NCBI RefSeq assembly: GCF_004295345.1
Contig: NZ_CP036200.1
Coordinates: forward strand, 62,001-126,000
DNA: 64,000 bases
From: Shewanella maritima
Lineage (GTDB): Bacteria > Pseudomonadota > Gammaproteobacteria > Enterobacterales > Shewanellaceae
Direction of reading: 5' to 3'
Each line of letters begins with the position of its first letter. Position 1 is the stretch's first letter. Made by a program: the position numbers and the translations under genes. The notes under the pieces are model-generated. The model did no database searches and was not told where the DNA came from. It saw only the letters and a list, made by a program, of their open reading frames with translations. Below are positions 53,814-62,741 of the stretch, in pieces.

Positions 53814-54938
53814 TTACAGATCATCAACCACAGCAAGCATTGCAATAAGCGATGCTTCACCTAGGTATACACTACGCTCTGGTGACCAGCCCACCAGCGG
53901 ATCAGGCAAGTTAGCATTATCTTTAAATGGCATTTCTAAGGTGTTTGCCAAACAAGAGAATGTGTTACCTACCCAGTTTGAACCAACTGTTAGGTTTGCT
54001 TTTCCAGGCTCGTCTTTGTCGTAACCAAACTCAGTTTGGAAGTCGGCACTTGCAAGTAATAAGGCATCATTGAACTTCTTATTCACTGCCGCCATTTTGT
54101 CATTATAAACAGGTACACCTTCACAGCCCGCTAGGAACACATAAGGTAAGCCTTCATCACCATGAACATCGTAAAATAAATCGACACCGGTTTCGTGCAT
54201 CTTATTTACAACGTAATAAACCTCAGGGCTTTTCTCCAAACTTGGTGATTGCCATTCGCGGTTAAGGTTTGTACCCACGGCATTGGTACGCAGGTGACCT
54301 CGCACGCTGCCATCTGGGTTCATGTTAGGCACAATGTAGAAATTAGCTTTATCGAGCAAAGTCTTAGCTGTGGCGTTATCGCTATCAAGCAGTTGGTTAA
54401 GTAAACCTTCAACCAACCATTCAGCCATAGTTTCACCTGGGTGTTGGCGCGCGGTGATCCATATGTTTTTCTTAGCCGGATCGCCATCACCAACCTTAAG
54501 TAAGGTCATGTCACGGCCATCAAGGGTTAAACCTAAATGCTCAAGACTCACAGATGGATGTAGCTGAACTTCGCTAATTAGATCTAAATGACGCTCGTAA
54601 CTGTATGGAGCGAAGTACGCGATTTGAATCGCTTCACAATCAAGGTCAACGTGAATGGTTAGCTTACCATTGTCGTAACTTGTTGGCAGACGGAACCAGT
54701 GATTACGGTCGTAACTGGCAACTGCTTGATAATCTTCCCAACCTTTAGGGTAAGACGCACTGCCAGCGTTGAGGATATTAAGGGTATAGTTTTGGCCAAC
54801 TTCGCCTTCAAAGCGGAAGTTAAACCATTGATAGAATTCGTTACCTACATCTGGGCGAATATTAAGTTGAATATCATCGGCTTTATCGATATTTACAACT
54901 TCAATATTACCACCGTCGAAATTTGCGCTGATCCGCAT
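53814..54938 (-). CDS. M14-family zinc carboxypeptidase (cytosolic Nna1/AGBL-like)
   Basis: About 374 residues from ATG 54938, with AGGG 7 bases upstream; an earlier in-frame ATG at 55001 is less likely. The N-terminal beta domain (MRISANFDGGNIEVV, YQWFNFRFEG) is typical of the cytosolic carboxypeptidase subfamily. The zinc-binding HPGE motif (ARQHPGETMAEW), a third zinc His in YDVHGDEGLPY, and a catalytic Glu in NTLEMPFKDN follow. There is no signal peptide, so it is probably cytoplasmic. The substrate is unknown; eukaryotic relatives remove glutamate from tubulin. Confidence 0.93.
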   Translation of the reverse strand: MRISANFDGGNIEVVNIDKADDIQLNIRPDVGNEFYQWFNFRFEGEVGQNYTLNILNAGSASYPKGWEDYQAVASYDRNHWFRLPTSYDNGKLTIHVDLDCEAIQIAYFAPYSYERHLDLISEVQLHPSVSLEHLGLTLDGRDMTLLKVGDGDPAKKNIWITARQHPGETMAEWLVEGLLNQLLDSDNATAKTLLDKANFYIVPNMNPDGSVRGHLRTNAVGTNLNREWQSPSLEKSPEVYYVVNKMHETGVDLFYDVHGDEGLPYVFLAGCEGVPVYNDKMAAVNKKFNDALLLASADFQTEFGYDKDEPGKANLTVGSNWVGNTFSCLANTLEMPFKDNANLPDPLVGWSPERSVYLGEASLIAMLAVVDDL

Positions 54939-55044
54939 AGTGCATCCCTTGTACTTGTTATCTCTGTCGAGAATTTGTGTTGGGCAATAGCGAGTGAACA
55001 ATTGCCCTAGGTCGCAGGGATTCTAGCAAATACCGCGCAGGAGT

Positions 55045-55716
55045 TTAAGCGGCGACAAAGGTAAAACTGTAACCTCGACCGCGAACTGTATTAATTAGTT
55101 CACGGGGTAAGTTACCAAGAGCTAGTTTTTTACGGGTATTACTTACGTGCATATCTAAGTTCCGGTCAAATTTACCGTAATCTTTTGATAAGACATTGCG
55201 TTGCAGCTCAGCTTTTGTGACCACCTGCCCTTGTTGATCGTATAAATATTTCAGCAGTCGGTATTCGGTTTGCGTCAATGTCGAGGATTTATCGTTGTAC
55301 CGAACTGTGTAACTTAAATCATCAAAGAACAATGCCATTGGTTGGCTATGAGCAACATCTTTTTTAAAGCGGCGCGCCAGCACTTTGAATTTGAGTTGCA
55401 GCTCTCGCAGATTGTAAGGCTGCGGCAGGTAATCATCAGCACCTGATTCAAATGCGGTTAAACGTTCGTCATCGTTGCTCTCATGTGCCAGTGCGATAAC
55501 CGGTACATTGGCGCGTTGAGATAGTAATAGCCATAAGCTATCCATTTGCTCAACGCTTAGGTCTAACAATACAACATCCAACGCGAGCGTTTCTATGCGA
55601 ACTAAGGCATCAAGCGCGTTATTAACAATATGTGGCTGGTAGCCAAGCGCAATTAAATCACGCTCTATGCCGTCGTGATTTTTGTGCGACTGCTGGATGA
55701 TAAGAATATCTGTCAT
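55045..55716 (-). CDS. OmpR/PhoB-type response regulator with degenerate receiver
   Basis: The 223-residue protein has a receiver domain (about 1-115) and a winged-helix DNA-binding domain (about 128-220, LTQTEYRLLKYL, NTVRGRGYSF). The putative phospho-acceptor Asp52 (LLDLS) remains. The acidic pair is replaced by Gln8-Gln9, the conserved Thr by Ala77 and the conserved Lys by Gln99. Canonical phosphorylation is therefore doubtful. No histidine kinase gene is adjacent. It probably works phosphorylation-independently or through another signal. Confidence 0.92.
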   Translation of the reverse strand: MTDILIIQQSHKNHDGIERDLIALGYQPHIVNNALDALVRIETLALDVVLLDLSVEQMDSLWLLLSQRANVPVIALAHESNDDERLTAFESGADDYLPQPYNLRELQLKFKVLARRFKKDVAHSQPMALFFDDLSYTVRYNDKSSTLTQTEYRLLKYLYDQQGQVVTKAELQRNVLSKDYGKFDRNLDMHVSNTRKKLALGNLPRELINTVRGRGYSFTFVAA

Positions 55717-56024
55717 ATCTGGCCCTGTATTCGAGTCCGTATATTGTTATTTAGAGTCGGACTTAATCAGCTAAAACTTAAATCGATTATTTAAACCTAG
55801 TACTTTAAAAGAACAGGACTCAAATAAGAATGATTTTCATTAACGTTAGCATGAAGTTTTGTTTGATACTAGGTGTTAGGACAAGAATTTTAAGAGCAAT
55901 TAACAAAATTGAGATCTACACAACAAAAATGCCCACTGATACAAATATCAATGAGCATTTTAAATTTGTCGTCTTACAGATGACCACCGCACAGTAAGTC
56001 ATCGGTCACGTTACAAGGGTGAGA
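55717..56024. other. Intergenic region, regulator leader and DUF885 terminator
   Basis: This 308-base gap lies upstream of the response regulator and downstream of the DUF885 gene. Apart from the terminator listed separately, I see A+T-rich sequence without a gene and no promoter I can defend. Confidence 0.6.
55922..55961 (-). terminator. Terminator after the DUF885 gene
   Basis: On the minus strand a 16-bp stem with two G-U pairs (AAAATGCTCATTGATA / TATCAGTGGGCATTTT) and a TTTG loop is followed by TGTTG. Confidence 0.8.
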
Positions 56025-57809
56025 CTAGTTACTCGTCATTAGCTGCTTAACGTGCTTAACAGGAGCGCTGCCATAACTTAAAAACTGCTCATGGAACTTA
56101 CGCAGGTCAAAGTCATCGCCCTGCTCTACTTTTAGCTGTTCACGTAGGTCGTAAATTTCACGGTAGCCAGAATAGTAACTGGTTAGTTGCACTTGACTTA
56201 AAGTTGCACGGCGCCATTTACCTTGCGCTTCTGCGCGCTGCTGGAATGCTTCATTCATCATTAAATCAAGTGCTTGTTGTTCCTCCATGCCTTTAACTTG
56301 AATGCTGTAGTCTAAGATAGTGTTGCAAATTACCCTTAGGTTCCACTTGTAATACATCAGCCACATTTCAGGCTCAAAGTTACCATAGCCTTCTTCAAGC
56401 ATCATGCGCTCGGTGTATACAGCCCAGCCTTCGATCATTGCACCATTACCAAATAGGCTTTTAACCAAACTTGGTGATTCATTGGAATAAACCAGCTGAG
56501 TGTAATGACCAGGAATGGCTTCATGGATATTCAGCACCTGTAAAATCCAATGGTTGTACTCTCGCAAGTAACTTTCAGCGGCTTCATCTGACATACCATC
56601 AAGCGGCGTCACGTTATAGTATGTATTACCACCTTTTTCATAAGGACCAGGAGCACTAATAGACGCACCAGCAAAACCGCGCATGTATGCAGGCGTTTCA
56701 CGCACCACCAAAGGCTTAGTTGGGTCGAGAGTTATCAGCTTTTTATCATTAACAAACTGGACTAGCTCTGGAATTTGTTTGCGCACCTCTTCAACAAAGT
56801 TATCGCGCTCGACATGTTTTGCCGATAACACATCGATTAACTGGCGAATAGCAAGCTTATCGTTAGGTGGAATTGGCGTATCAATATACTTCGACCAGAT
56901 CTCTTTAGTAATCTTTGCCATTTCTGCCTGCACGCGATTCTTATCGTCAACCGCTTTTTGATATAACTGTTTACCCGTCATGCCTGCTTGAATATCAAAA
57001 GCAAACTTCTTCTCATAGAGTGCCTCACCAATGCGGAAACTGCGCGCGCCGTTTTGCTTAAGGTCACTTTCAAGATTAGCAAGCCACTCAATATGCTGAT
57101 TAATAGCTTTAACCGCTAAATCAAAACGTGTAGTAAACAATGCCTTTTGCTCATCAGACAATCCCGATTCTGCAACTTGGGCCGCTAAGTCATCGCTCAA
57201 CACGCTAAAGGCACCCTTATTCTGCATTATCGCAAGCTGGGTATGCTCAAGCGTTGGGTTGTCGATACTCGCTTGTGCCGCTTGGTAATATGCTGGGACA
57301 TTTTCTAGTCGGGCAATAACCGAGGCTAAACGCTCATCTAATGGCGCAAAATCTTCATTGATGATTTGTGCAAAGCCACCGGCAACATTGTAGTTAGATG
57401 GCTGCCATTGCCAGGCTTTAAACTCAGTGATTTCCCACTTCATGCTAGCAAGCAGGTTACTAATAAGCTCAAAGTCTATTTGCTGGTTGGTCGTTAAAGT
57501 CGCAGTATCAACAGCAGCAAATTTAGCTTGCTGCTTGGCAATAAAGTCCAGTGTTTTGCTACGACTTTGCTCGTTAGGCACTTCAAGGTAACCATCATTA
57601 ACGTGTTTACCGTTGTACAGTGCCCAAGTTGGTGAAAGCTGCCAAAGATCATCAATAAACTGAGAGGTAAGTTGCTCAAATGCCTGCTGCTGAGCAATAA
57701 AGGGGGAGATTTGTTGACTTGGTTCCACCGTGTTGGTGTTCGTATTTTGACATGCGGTGAGTCCGCCAATTGCCATGGCGACGGCCAAAGGTAGCAGTGC
57801 TTTTTTCAT
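56025..57809 (-). CDS. DUF885-family lipoprotein, putative metallopeptidase
   Basis: The 594-residue protein has signal peptide and lipobox LTAC (Cys20), so it is anchored to the envelope. The DUF885 family carries an HExxxGH zinc motif, here HEAIPGHYTQ around residue 440. Later segments include EGWAVYTERMMLEEGYG. Members are thought to be zinc-dependent peptidases or carboxypeptidases; the substrate is unknown. It is monocistronic, transcribed away from the RND genes. Confidence 0.9.
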   Translation of the reverse strand: MKKALLPLAVAMAIGGLTACQNTNTNTVEPSQQISPFIAQQQAFEQLTSQFIDDLWQLSPTWALYNGKHVNDGYLEVPNEQSRSKTLDFIAKQQAKFAAVDTATLTTNQQIDFELISNLLASMKWEITEFKAWQWQPSNYNVAGGFAQIINEDFAPLDERLASVIARLENVPAYYQAAQASIDNPTLEHTQLAIMQNKGAFSVLSDDLAAQVAESGLSDEQKALFTTRFDLAVKAINQHIEWLANLESDLKQNGARSFRIGEALYEKKFAFDIQAGMTGKQLYQKAVDDKNRVQAEMAKITKEIWSKYIDTPIPPNDKLAIRQLIDVLSAKHVERDNFVEEVRKQIPELVQFVNDKKLITLDPTKPLVVRETPAYMRGFAGASISAPGPYEKGGNTYYNVTPLDGMSDEAAESYLREYNHWILQVLNIHEAIPGHYTQLVYSNESPSLVKSLFGNGAMIEGWAVYTERMMLEEGYGNFEPEMWLMYYKWNLRVICNTILDYSIQVKGMEEQQALDLMMNEAFQQRAEAQGKWRRATLSQVQLTSYYSGYREIYDLREQLKVEQGDDFDLRKFHEQFLSYGSAPVKHVKQLMTSN

Positions 57810-58168
57810 TATTATCCCTTGAATTTTATTTGCGTGAAGTCAATTCACGCCAGCTGTTGGTTGCCGGTTAAGTAAAACATGTTGCGTGTTAATGTTCAGC
57901 AAATCTTATCCCATTGACATGCTTTGACACACTTTAGTTAGTGCCTGTTAGGTAGGTAAATTCGTCAATAGCCCAAAAGCCTGCTGCAACGGATACACCG
58001 TGTTCGTTGTAAAATTTGCTTCGGGTTGCAACACTCATTTACACATTGTCACTACCTTGCCTTTACATTTCATTTACCATAGGGATAGTGATAAAAAAGC
58101 ATATCTCATGCTCTCTTTTTATATGTGCTTCTATGACAGAAGCGAGCTACCACAATAGGAACTGTACC
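57810..58168. other. Intergenic region between DUF885 gene and RND adaptor
   Basis: This 359-base gap between divergent genes should carry both promoters. The rightward frame stays open through part of it, but the extra residues (a second hydrophobic stretch) are not adaptor-like. I see no confident operator. Confidence 0.5.
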
Positions 58169-59359
58169 GTGGCGACTAAAACTCAGATCATTCTTCCAAT
58201 CGTCGTTATCTCTATAGGGATTGGCGCGTTTATTGGCATTTCTTCTTTAAAAAAACCACCTGAGGAAAAACCACCTGTCGATAACACACCATTGGTGTCC
58301 GTACAAAATATTGAATTTAAACCTATGACCTTTTCGGTAAGTTCATACGGCGTGGTTAATGCTAAATATGAAACTGAGCTTATCTCGCAGGTTAACGGCG
58401 AAATTGTTTACTTGTCAGATAAATTCGTCAAAGGTGGTTTTGTTAAAAAAGGTGAGATACTCGCCAAGATTGATCCAAGCGATTACGAGTCCAACCTACT
58501 TGATGCTCAAGCTAAGATAGCTACGGCTAACGCGAGTCTTATCCAAGAGAAAGCCAACGCTGCAGTTGCAGAGCAAGAATGGTCGCGCATCACTGAAGGC
58601 AAGCCAACCGAGTTAAGCTTGCGCAAGCCTCAACTGGCTCAAGCTATTGCAAGCCTAAAAAGTGCTGAAGCCAGCTTGCACCGCGCTGAGCGTGATTTAG
58701 AGCGCACGATTATCAAAGCGCCTTACGACTCGCTTATCGCCACGCGTAATATTGGTCTAGGTTCGTACGTGGCACCGGGCTCAGCCATTGGTTTGATGCT
58801 AGGAACAGAAGTTGCCGAAGTACGACTGCCGCTTGCAGATAAAGAAATTCAGTATCTTGAAAGCCGCGGCGCAGATGCCAAGGTGCAGCTAGTCGGCAGC
58901 TATGCCGGTAGCAAACAACAATGGGCCGGTAAAATCGTCCGAAGTGAAGGCGTCGTAGACAGCAAAAGTCGCATGACTTATCTGGTGGCGCAAATTGATG
59001 ATCCATACGGACTAAACTCACCAAAGCCTGAACTTAGATACGGCACCTATGTAACAGCAACCATTAATGGTTCTGATGCCGGCGATGTCACCATTATTCC
59101 ACGCTACTTAGTGGTGAACGGCAAAGTTGCAGTAATGGATGAAGATAACACCCTACGATACAAAGCTGTCGACATTATTCGCCAGGAAGGGTCAAACGTG
59201 GTGGTTAGCAGTGGTTTAGAATCTGGCATGCGGGTTATCACATCAGCCCTTGATTACCCGGTTGAAGGTATGGTTGTTGCCCTACCACAAGATAAATTGC
59301 TTCAATCAGAGCCAGAGCAACAAGCGCCGCAAACTGATTTAGCGATGGGAGCGCAATAA
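58169..59359 (+). CDS. RND efflux periplasmic adaptor subunit
   Basis: Membrane-fusion protein linking an RND pump to an outer-membrane channel. I chose GTG 58169 (396 residues) because AGGA lies 8 bases upstream and the next residues form a normal membrane anchor (IILPIVVISIGIGAFIGIS). ATG 58133 and 58016 are open but lack ribosome-binding sites. A lipoyl-like domain half (LISQVNGEIVYLSDKFVKGG), a coiled-coil hairpin, and an RDLERTIIKAPYDSLIATR segment are typical. It is five bases ahead of the pump gene. Confidence 0.92.
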   Translation: MATKTQIILPIVVISIGIGAFIGISSLKKPPEEKPPVDNTPLVSVQNIEFKPMTFSVSSYGVVNAKYETELISQVNGEIVYLSDKFVKGGFVKKGEILAKIDPSDYESNLLDAQAKIATANASLIQEKANAAVAEQEWSRITEGKPTELSLRKPQLAQAIASLKSAEASLHRAERDLERTIIKAPYDSLIATRNIGLGSYVAPGSAIGLMLGTEVAEVRLPLADKEIQYLESRGADAKVQLVGSYAGSKQQWAGKIVRSEGVVDSKSRMTYLVAQIDDPYGLNSPKPELRYGTYVTATINGSDAGDVTIIPRYLVVNGKVAVMDEDNTLRYKAVDIIRQEGSNVVVSSGLESGMRVITSALDYPVEGMVVALPQDKLLQSEPEQQAPQTDLAMGAQ

Positions 59360-59364
59360 GGATT

Positions 59365-62300
59365 ATGGAAGATACCAATAAAGGCTTGATTGCCTGGTTT
59401 GCCCGTAATAGCGTTGCGGCGAACCTGCTAATGATCATCATCTTGCTTGGCGGACTTTTAACTGCTAGTACCATTCGTAAACAGTTCTTCCCTGCTGTAG
59501 ATATCAACTGGATTGAATTTAGCGCTCAATATCCAGGCACTGCGCCGCAAGAAGTGGAAGAAGGCATTACCATCAAGATTGAACAAGCGCTCGAAAGCGT
59601 TCAGGGCTTAAAGCGGGTAATCACCTACTCTAACCGCAACTTTGCGAGTGGTTATTTTCAAATCGAAGATGATTACGATCCGCAAGTGGTGCTAGATGAA
59701 GTAAAATCTGAAATTGACTCTATCTCAACCTTCCCAGGTGGTATGGAAAGCCCTAAGGTTGAGCGGATCAAGATCCGTCAGGAAGTCATGTACCTAAGTC
59801 TTTATGGCGACTTAACTCAGCGTCAGCTTAAAGATCTAGGTGAAACGATTCACAACGAGATCATGCAGCTTCCCGGCGTGAACATTTCTGATTACTACAG
59901 CGGCTTAGGTTATGAAATTAGCGTAGAAGTCAGTAAAGATCGCCTGCGCGAATTTGACTTAACCTTTAACGATGTAGCCAATGCAGTTCGCGGCTATTCG
60001 CGCAACATGTCCGCCGGGCAAATTAAAGCTGAAAACGGCTATATCAATTTACGCGTACAAAATCAGGCTTATGTAGGTTACGAATTTGAAGACTTACCTT
60101 TATTAACACTTGAAGATGGCACCACACTGCTGGTGGGGGATGTGGCGACCGTTCATGATGGGTTTGAAGAAGGCATTCAATATTCAAAGTTTGACGGCAT
60201 GAACTCTGTTACCTTCTTTGTTGGCGCATCAAAAAACCAAAGTATTACTGATGTCGCGTCTGTGATGCACAAATACATAAATAAAAAGCAAACAGAGCTG
60301 CCACAAGGCGTAACATTAGAGCCTTGGGTTGATATGACCTATTACCTAGATGGCCGCCTGCAGCTAATGCTTGATAGCATGAAAAGTGGTGCGGTGTTAG
60401 TTTTCTTGATGCTGGCGTTATTCTTGCGTGTGCGCTTAGCGTTTTGGGTAATGATGGGTTTACCTGTGTGTTTCTTGGGAACCATCTTATTCATGCCGAT
60501 GGGCTTTCTTGACATAACGGTAAACGTAATTAGTCTGTTCGCCTTTATTCTGGTACTGGGTATTGTGGTTGATGATGCCATTGTCATGGGCGAAAGCGCC
60601 CACAGTGAATGTCAGGAGCGTGGGCAAAATATTGATAGCGTGATCCGCGGTGTTAAACGTGTGGCGATCCCGGCTACCTTTGGCGTATTAACCACCATTG
60701 CCGCGTTCTTGCCTATTACCCTAGATGATGGCCCATCTTCAGCCTTTGGACGCGCGATCGGTGGCGTCGTTATCTTATGTCTACTGTTTTCACTCGTAGA
60801 ATCTAAGCTAATTCTGCCATCTCACTTGGCCCATATGAAAAAGCCCAAAGCTGTTAAGCCTGGCTCTAAAAACCCATTAGATTGGCTGCGCAACGGGGTT
60901 AACTTTGTTCAGGGTAATATTGATAGTGGCTTAAAGTGGTTTATCGCCAATGTTTATCGGCCCAGCCTAGTTCTTGCTACTAAATATCGCTACGCAATTA
61001 TTATGTTATTCGTCAGCTTTATTTTAGTTTGCGCTGGTTTATATCAGGGTGGATTGGTACGTTTTATCGGCCAGCCGAAGATCCCTCACGACTTCCCTCG
61101 CGTCACCGTTGAAATGAATGTAGATGCTTCTGAGTCAGCAACCCTAGAAGCCGCGCTTGCAATTGAAGCTGCGTTGTATAAGGTCGACCGTGATTTAGAA
61201 AAGCAATATGGCCAAAACATGATTTCGCAGATGCAAGTCGACCTTCGCGGTCGCACCCGCGCTGAAATCATGACTAAATTGGTTGACCCTGAAATTCGTC
61301 CACTCAATACCTTTGAAGTAGCCGAACTTTGGCGCCAAGCCATTCCACAAATACCTGGGGTTAAGTCTTTTAATATTCAAGACAGCCTATTTGGTGGCGG
61401 TCGCGATGATGGAGATATTAGCTTCCGCCTTGAAGGTAACAATGAGCAGCAGCTAATTGCTGCGTCACTCGCACTTAAGGAAAAATTGAACACACTTAAA
61501 GGTGTCAGTGACGTCAACGACTCACGCCAGTCAAGCACCAAAGAAGTTCAATTCTACTTAAAACCTCTTGCACACTCACTCGGTTTGACCCTGGCGAATA
61601 TCGCGGGTCAAGTTGGTAATAGCTTCTACGGTCTTGAAGCCCAGCGTATTATTCGTAACGGTGAAGAGATTAAAGTCATGCTGCGTTACCCTGAAGAGCA
61701 ACGAAACTCAATTGCTCTAGTACAAGACGTGATAATCAAGACCAATCAAGGTGCTGAGCTGCCATTATCTGAGGTTGCTGAAATTGCGGTTGTTCAAGGC
61801 GTTAATAGCATTCGCCGTGAAAACGGTAACCGTACTATTAACGTGTGGGCGACGGTTGATTCAGAGCAAGCTGAGCCATTTAAGTTAGCGCAAGATATTC
61901 GTGACAACTTTATTCCTGAGCTGCTAGCCAAGTACCCTACTGTTCAAAGTGAAGTATCAGGCAGCATTCAAGAGCAGCTTGATAGCGCAAATACCCAAAT
62001 GCGTGATTTTGTGGTGTCTATGCTGGTGATCTACAGCTTGTTAGCGATTCCACTACGCTCGTACATTCAGCCATTTATGATCATGTCAGTGATCCCATTT
62101 GGTATTATTGGATCTATGCTTGGCCATATCATATTGGGGATCGACTTAAGTGCGTTGTCGGTATTTGGTATCATCGCCGCTGCCGGTGTGGTGGTGAATG
62201 ACTCGCTGGTGATGGTCGATTATATCAATAACTCCCGTAAGCAAGGTGTGCCGATGCAGCAAGCTGTGCTCGATGCTGGTTGTCGCCGCTTCCGCGCAAT

Positions 62301-62541
62301 TTTGTTGACCTCGCTAACCACCTTCATCGGTCTAGTGCCGATCATGACAGAAACCAGCATGCAGGCGCAGATGGTGATCCCAATGGCGGTATCACTGGCA
62401 TTTGGTGTATTGTTCGCAACGGTAGTCACTCTGTGCTTAATCCCATGTTTGTACCTGGCAATTGAGGACATGAAAGCTATGGTTGCTAAGCTAATTGGGA
62501 TATACGCGCCCCAGAAAGAACCTACACAGGCAAAAGCATAA
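59365..62541 (+). CDS. RND-family efflux pump, inner-membrane subunit
   Basis: Proton-driven exporter of the AcrB/MdtBC-like superfamily, 1058 residues, with two membrane bundles of six helices and two large periplasmic loops. The proton-relay Asp pair is in GIVVDDAIVMGES of helix 4. The equivalent second-half segment reads GVVVNDSLVMVDY. Substrates unknown. No TolC-like gene follows, so it must share an outer-membrane channel encoded elsewhere. It is preceded by its adaptor and followed by a terminator. Confidence 0.95.
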   Translation: MEDTNKGLIAWFARNSVAANLLMIIILLGGLLTASTIRKQFFPAVDINWIEFSAQYPGTAPQEVEEGITIKIEQALESVQGLKRVITYSNRNFASGYFQIEDDYDPQVVLDEVKSEIDSISTFPGGMESPKVERIKIRQEVMYLSLYGDLTQRQLKDLGETIHNEIMQLPGVNISDYYSGLGYEISVEVSKDRLREFDLTFNDVANAVRGYSRNMSAGQIKAENGYINLRVQNQAYVGYEFEDLPLLTLEDGTTLLVGDVATVHDGFEEGIQYSKFDGMNSVTFFVGASKNQSITDVASVMHKYINKKQTELPQGVTLEPWVDMTYYLDGRLQLMLDSMKSGAVLVFLMLALFLRVRLAFWVMMGLPVCFLGTILFMPMGFLDITVNVISLFAFILVLGIVVDDAIVMGESAHSECQERGQNIDSVIRGVKRVAIPATFGVLTTIAAFLPITLDDGPSSAFGRAIGGVVILCLLFSLVESKLILPSHLAHMKKPKAVKPGSKNPLDWLRNGVNFVQGNIDSGLKWFIANVYRPSLVLATKYRYAIIMLFVSFILVCAGLYQGGLVRFIGQPKIPHDFPRVTVEMNVDASESATLEAALAIEAALYKVDRDLEKQYGQNMISQMQVDLRGRTRAEIMTKLVDPEIRPLNTFEVAELWRQAIPQIPGVKSFNIQDSLFGGGRDDGDISFRLEGNNEQQLIAASLALKEKLNTLKGVSDVNDSRQSSTKEVQFYLKPLAHSLGLTLANIAGQVGNSFYGLEAQRIIRNGEEIKVMLRYPEEQRNSIALVQDVIIKTNQGAELPLSEVAEIAVVQGVNSIRRENGNRTINVWATVDSEQAEPFKLAQDIRDNFIPELLAKYPTVQSEVSGSIQEQLDSANTQMRDFVVSMLVIYSLLAIPLRSYIQPFMIMSVIPFGIIGSMLGHIILGIDLSALSVFGIIAAAGVVVNDSLVMVDYINNSRKQGVPMQQAVLDAGCRRFRAILLTSLTTFIGLVPIMTETSMQAQMVIPMAVSLAFGVLFATVVTLCLIPCLYLAIEDMKAMVAKLIGIYAPQKEPTQAKA

Positions 62542-62580
62542 TTAATGACTTGATCGATTAGCTTGTAGCTTTCTAAATAC

Positions 62581-62608
62581 AAAGGTCGCCTTCACGGTGA
62601 CCTTTTTT
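62581..62608 (+). terminator. Terminator after the RND operon
   Basis: A 10-bp stem with one non-Watson-Crick pair (AAAGGTCGCC / GGTGACCTTT) and a TTCAC loop is followed by T residues, 40 bases after the pump stop. Confidence 0.88.
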
Positions 62609-62741
62609 ATTGCTGTTTGCATAAGGATTTGTTTGCGCTAATTTCGACTAAAGCATGTGAAGCATATCGTGCAAACTAGCTATTAATCTTCAACAAAACA
62701 TTGAATAATAGAATCACTTAGTTGCGATAAATGAGAGCCTT

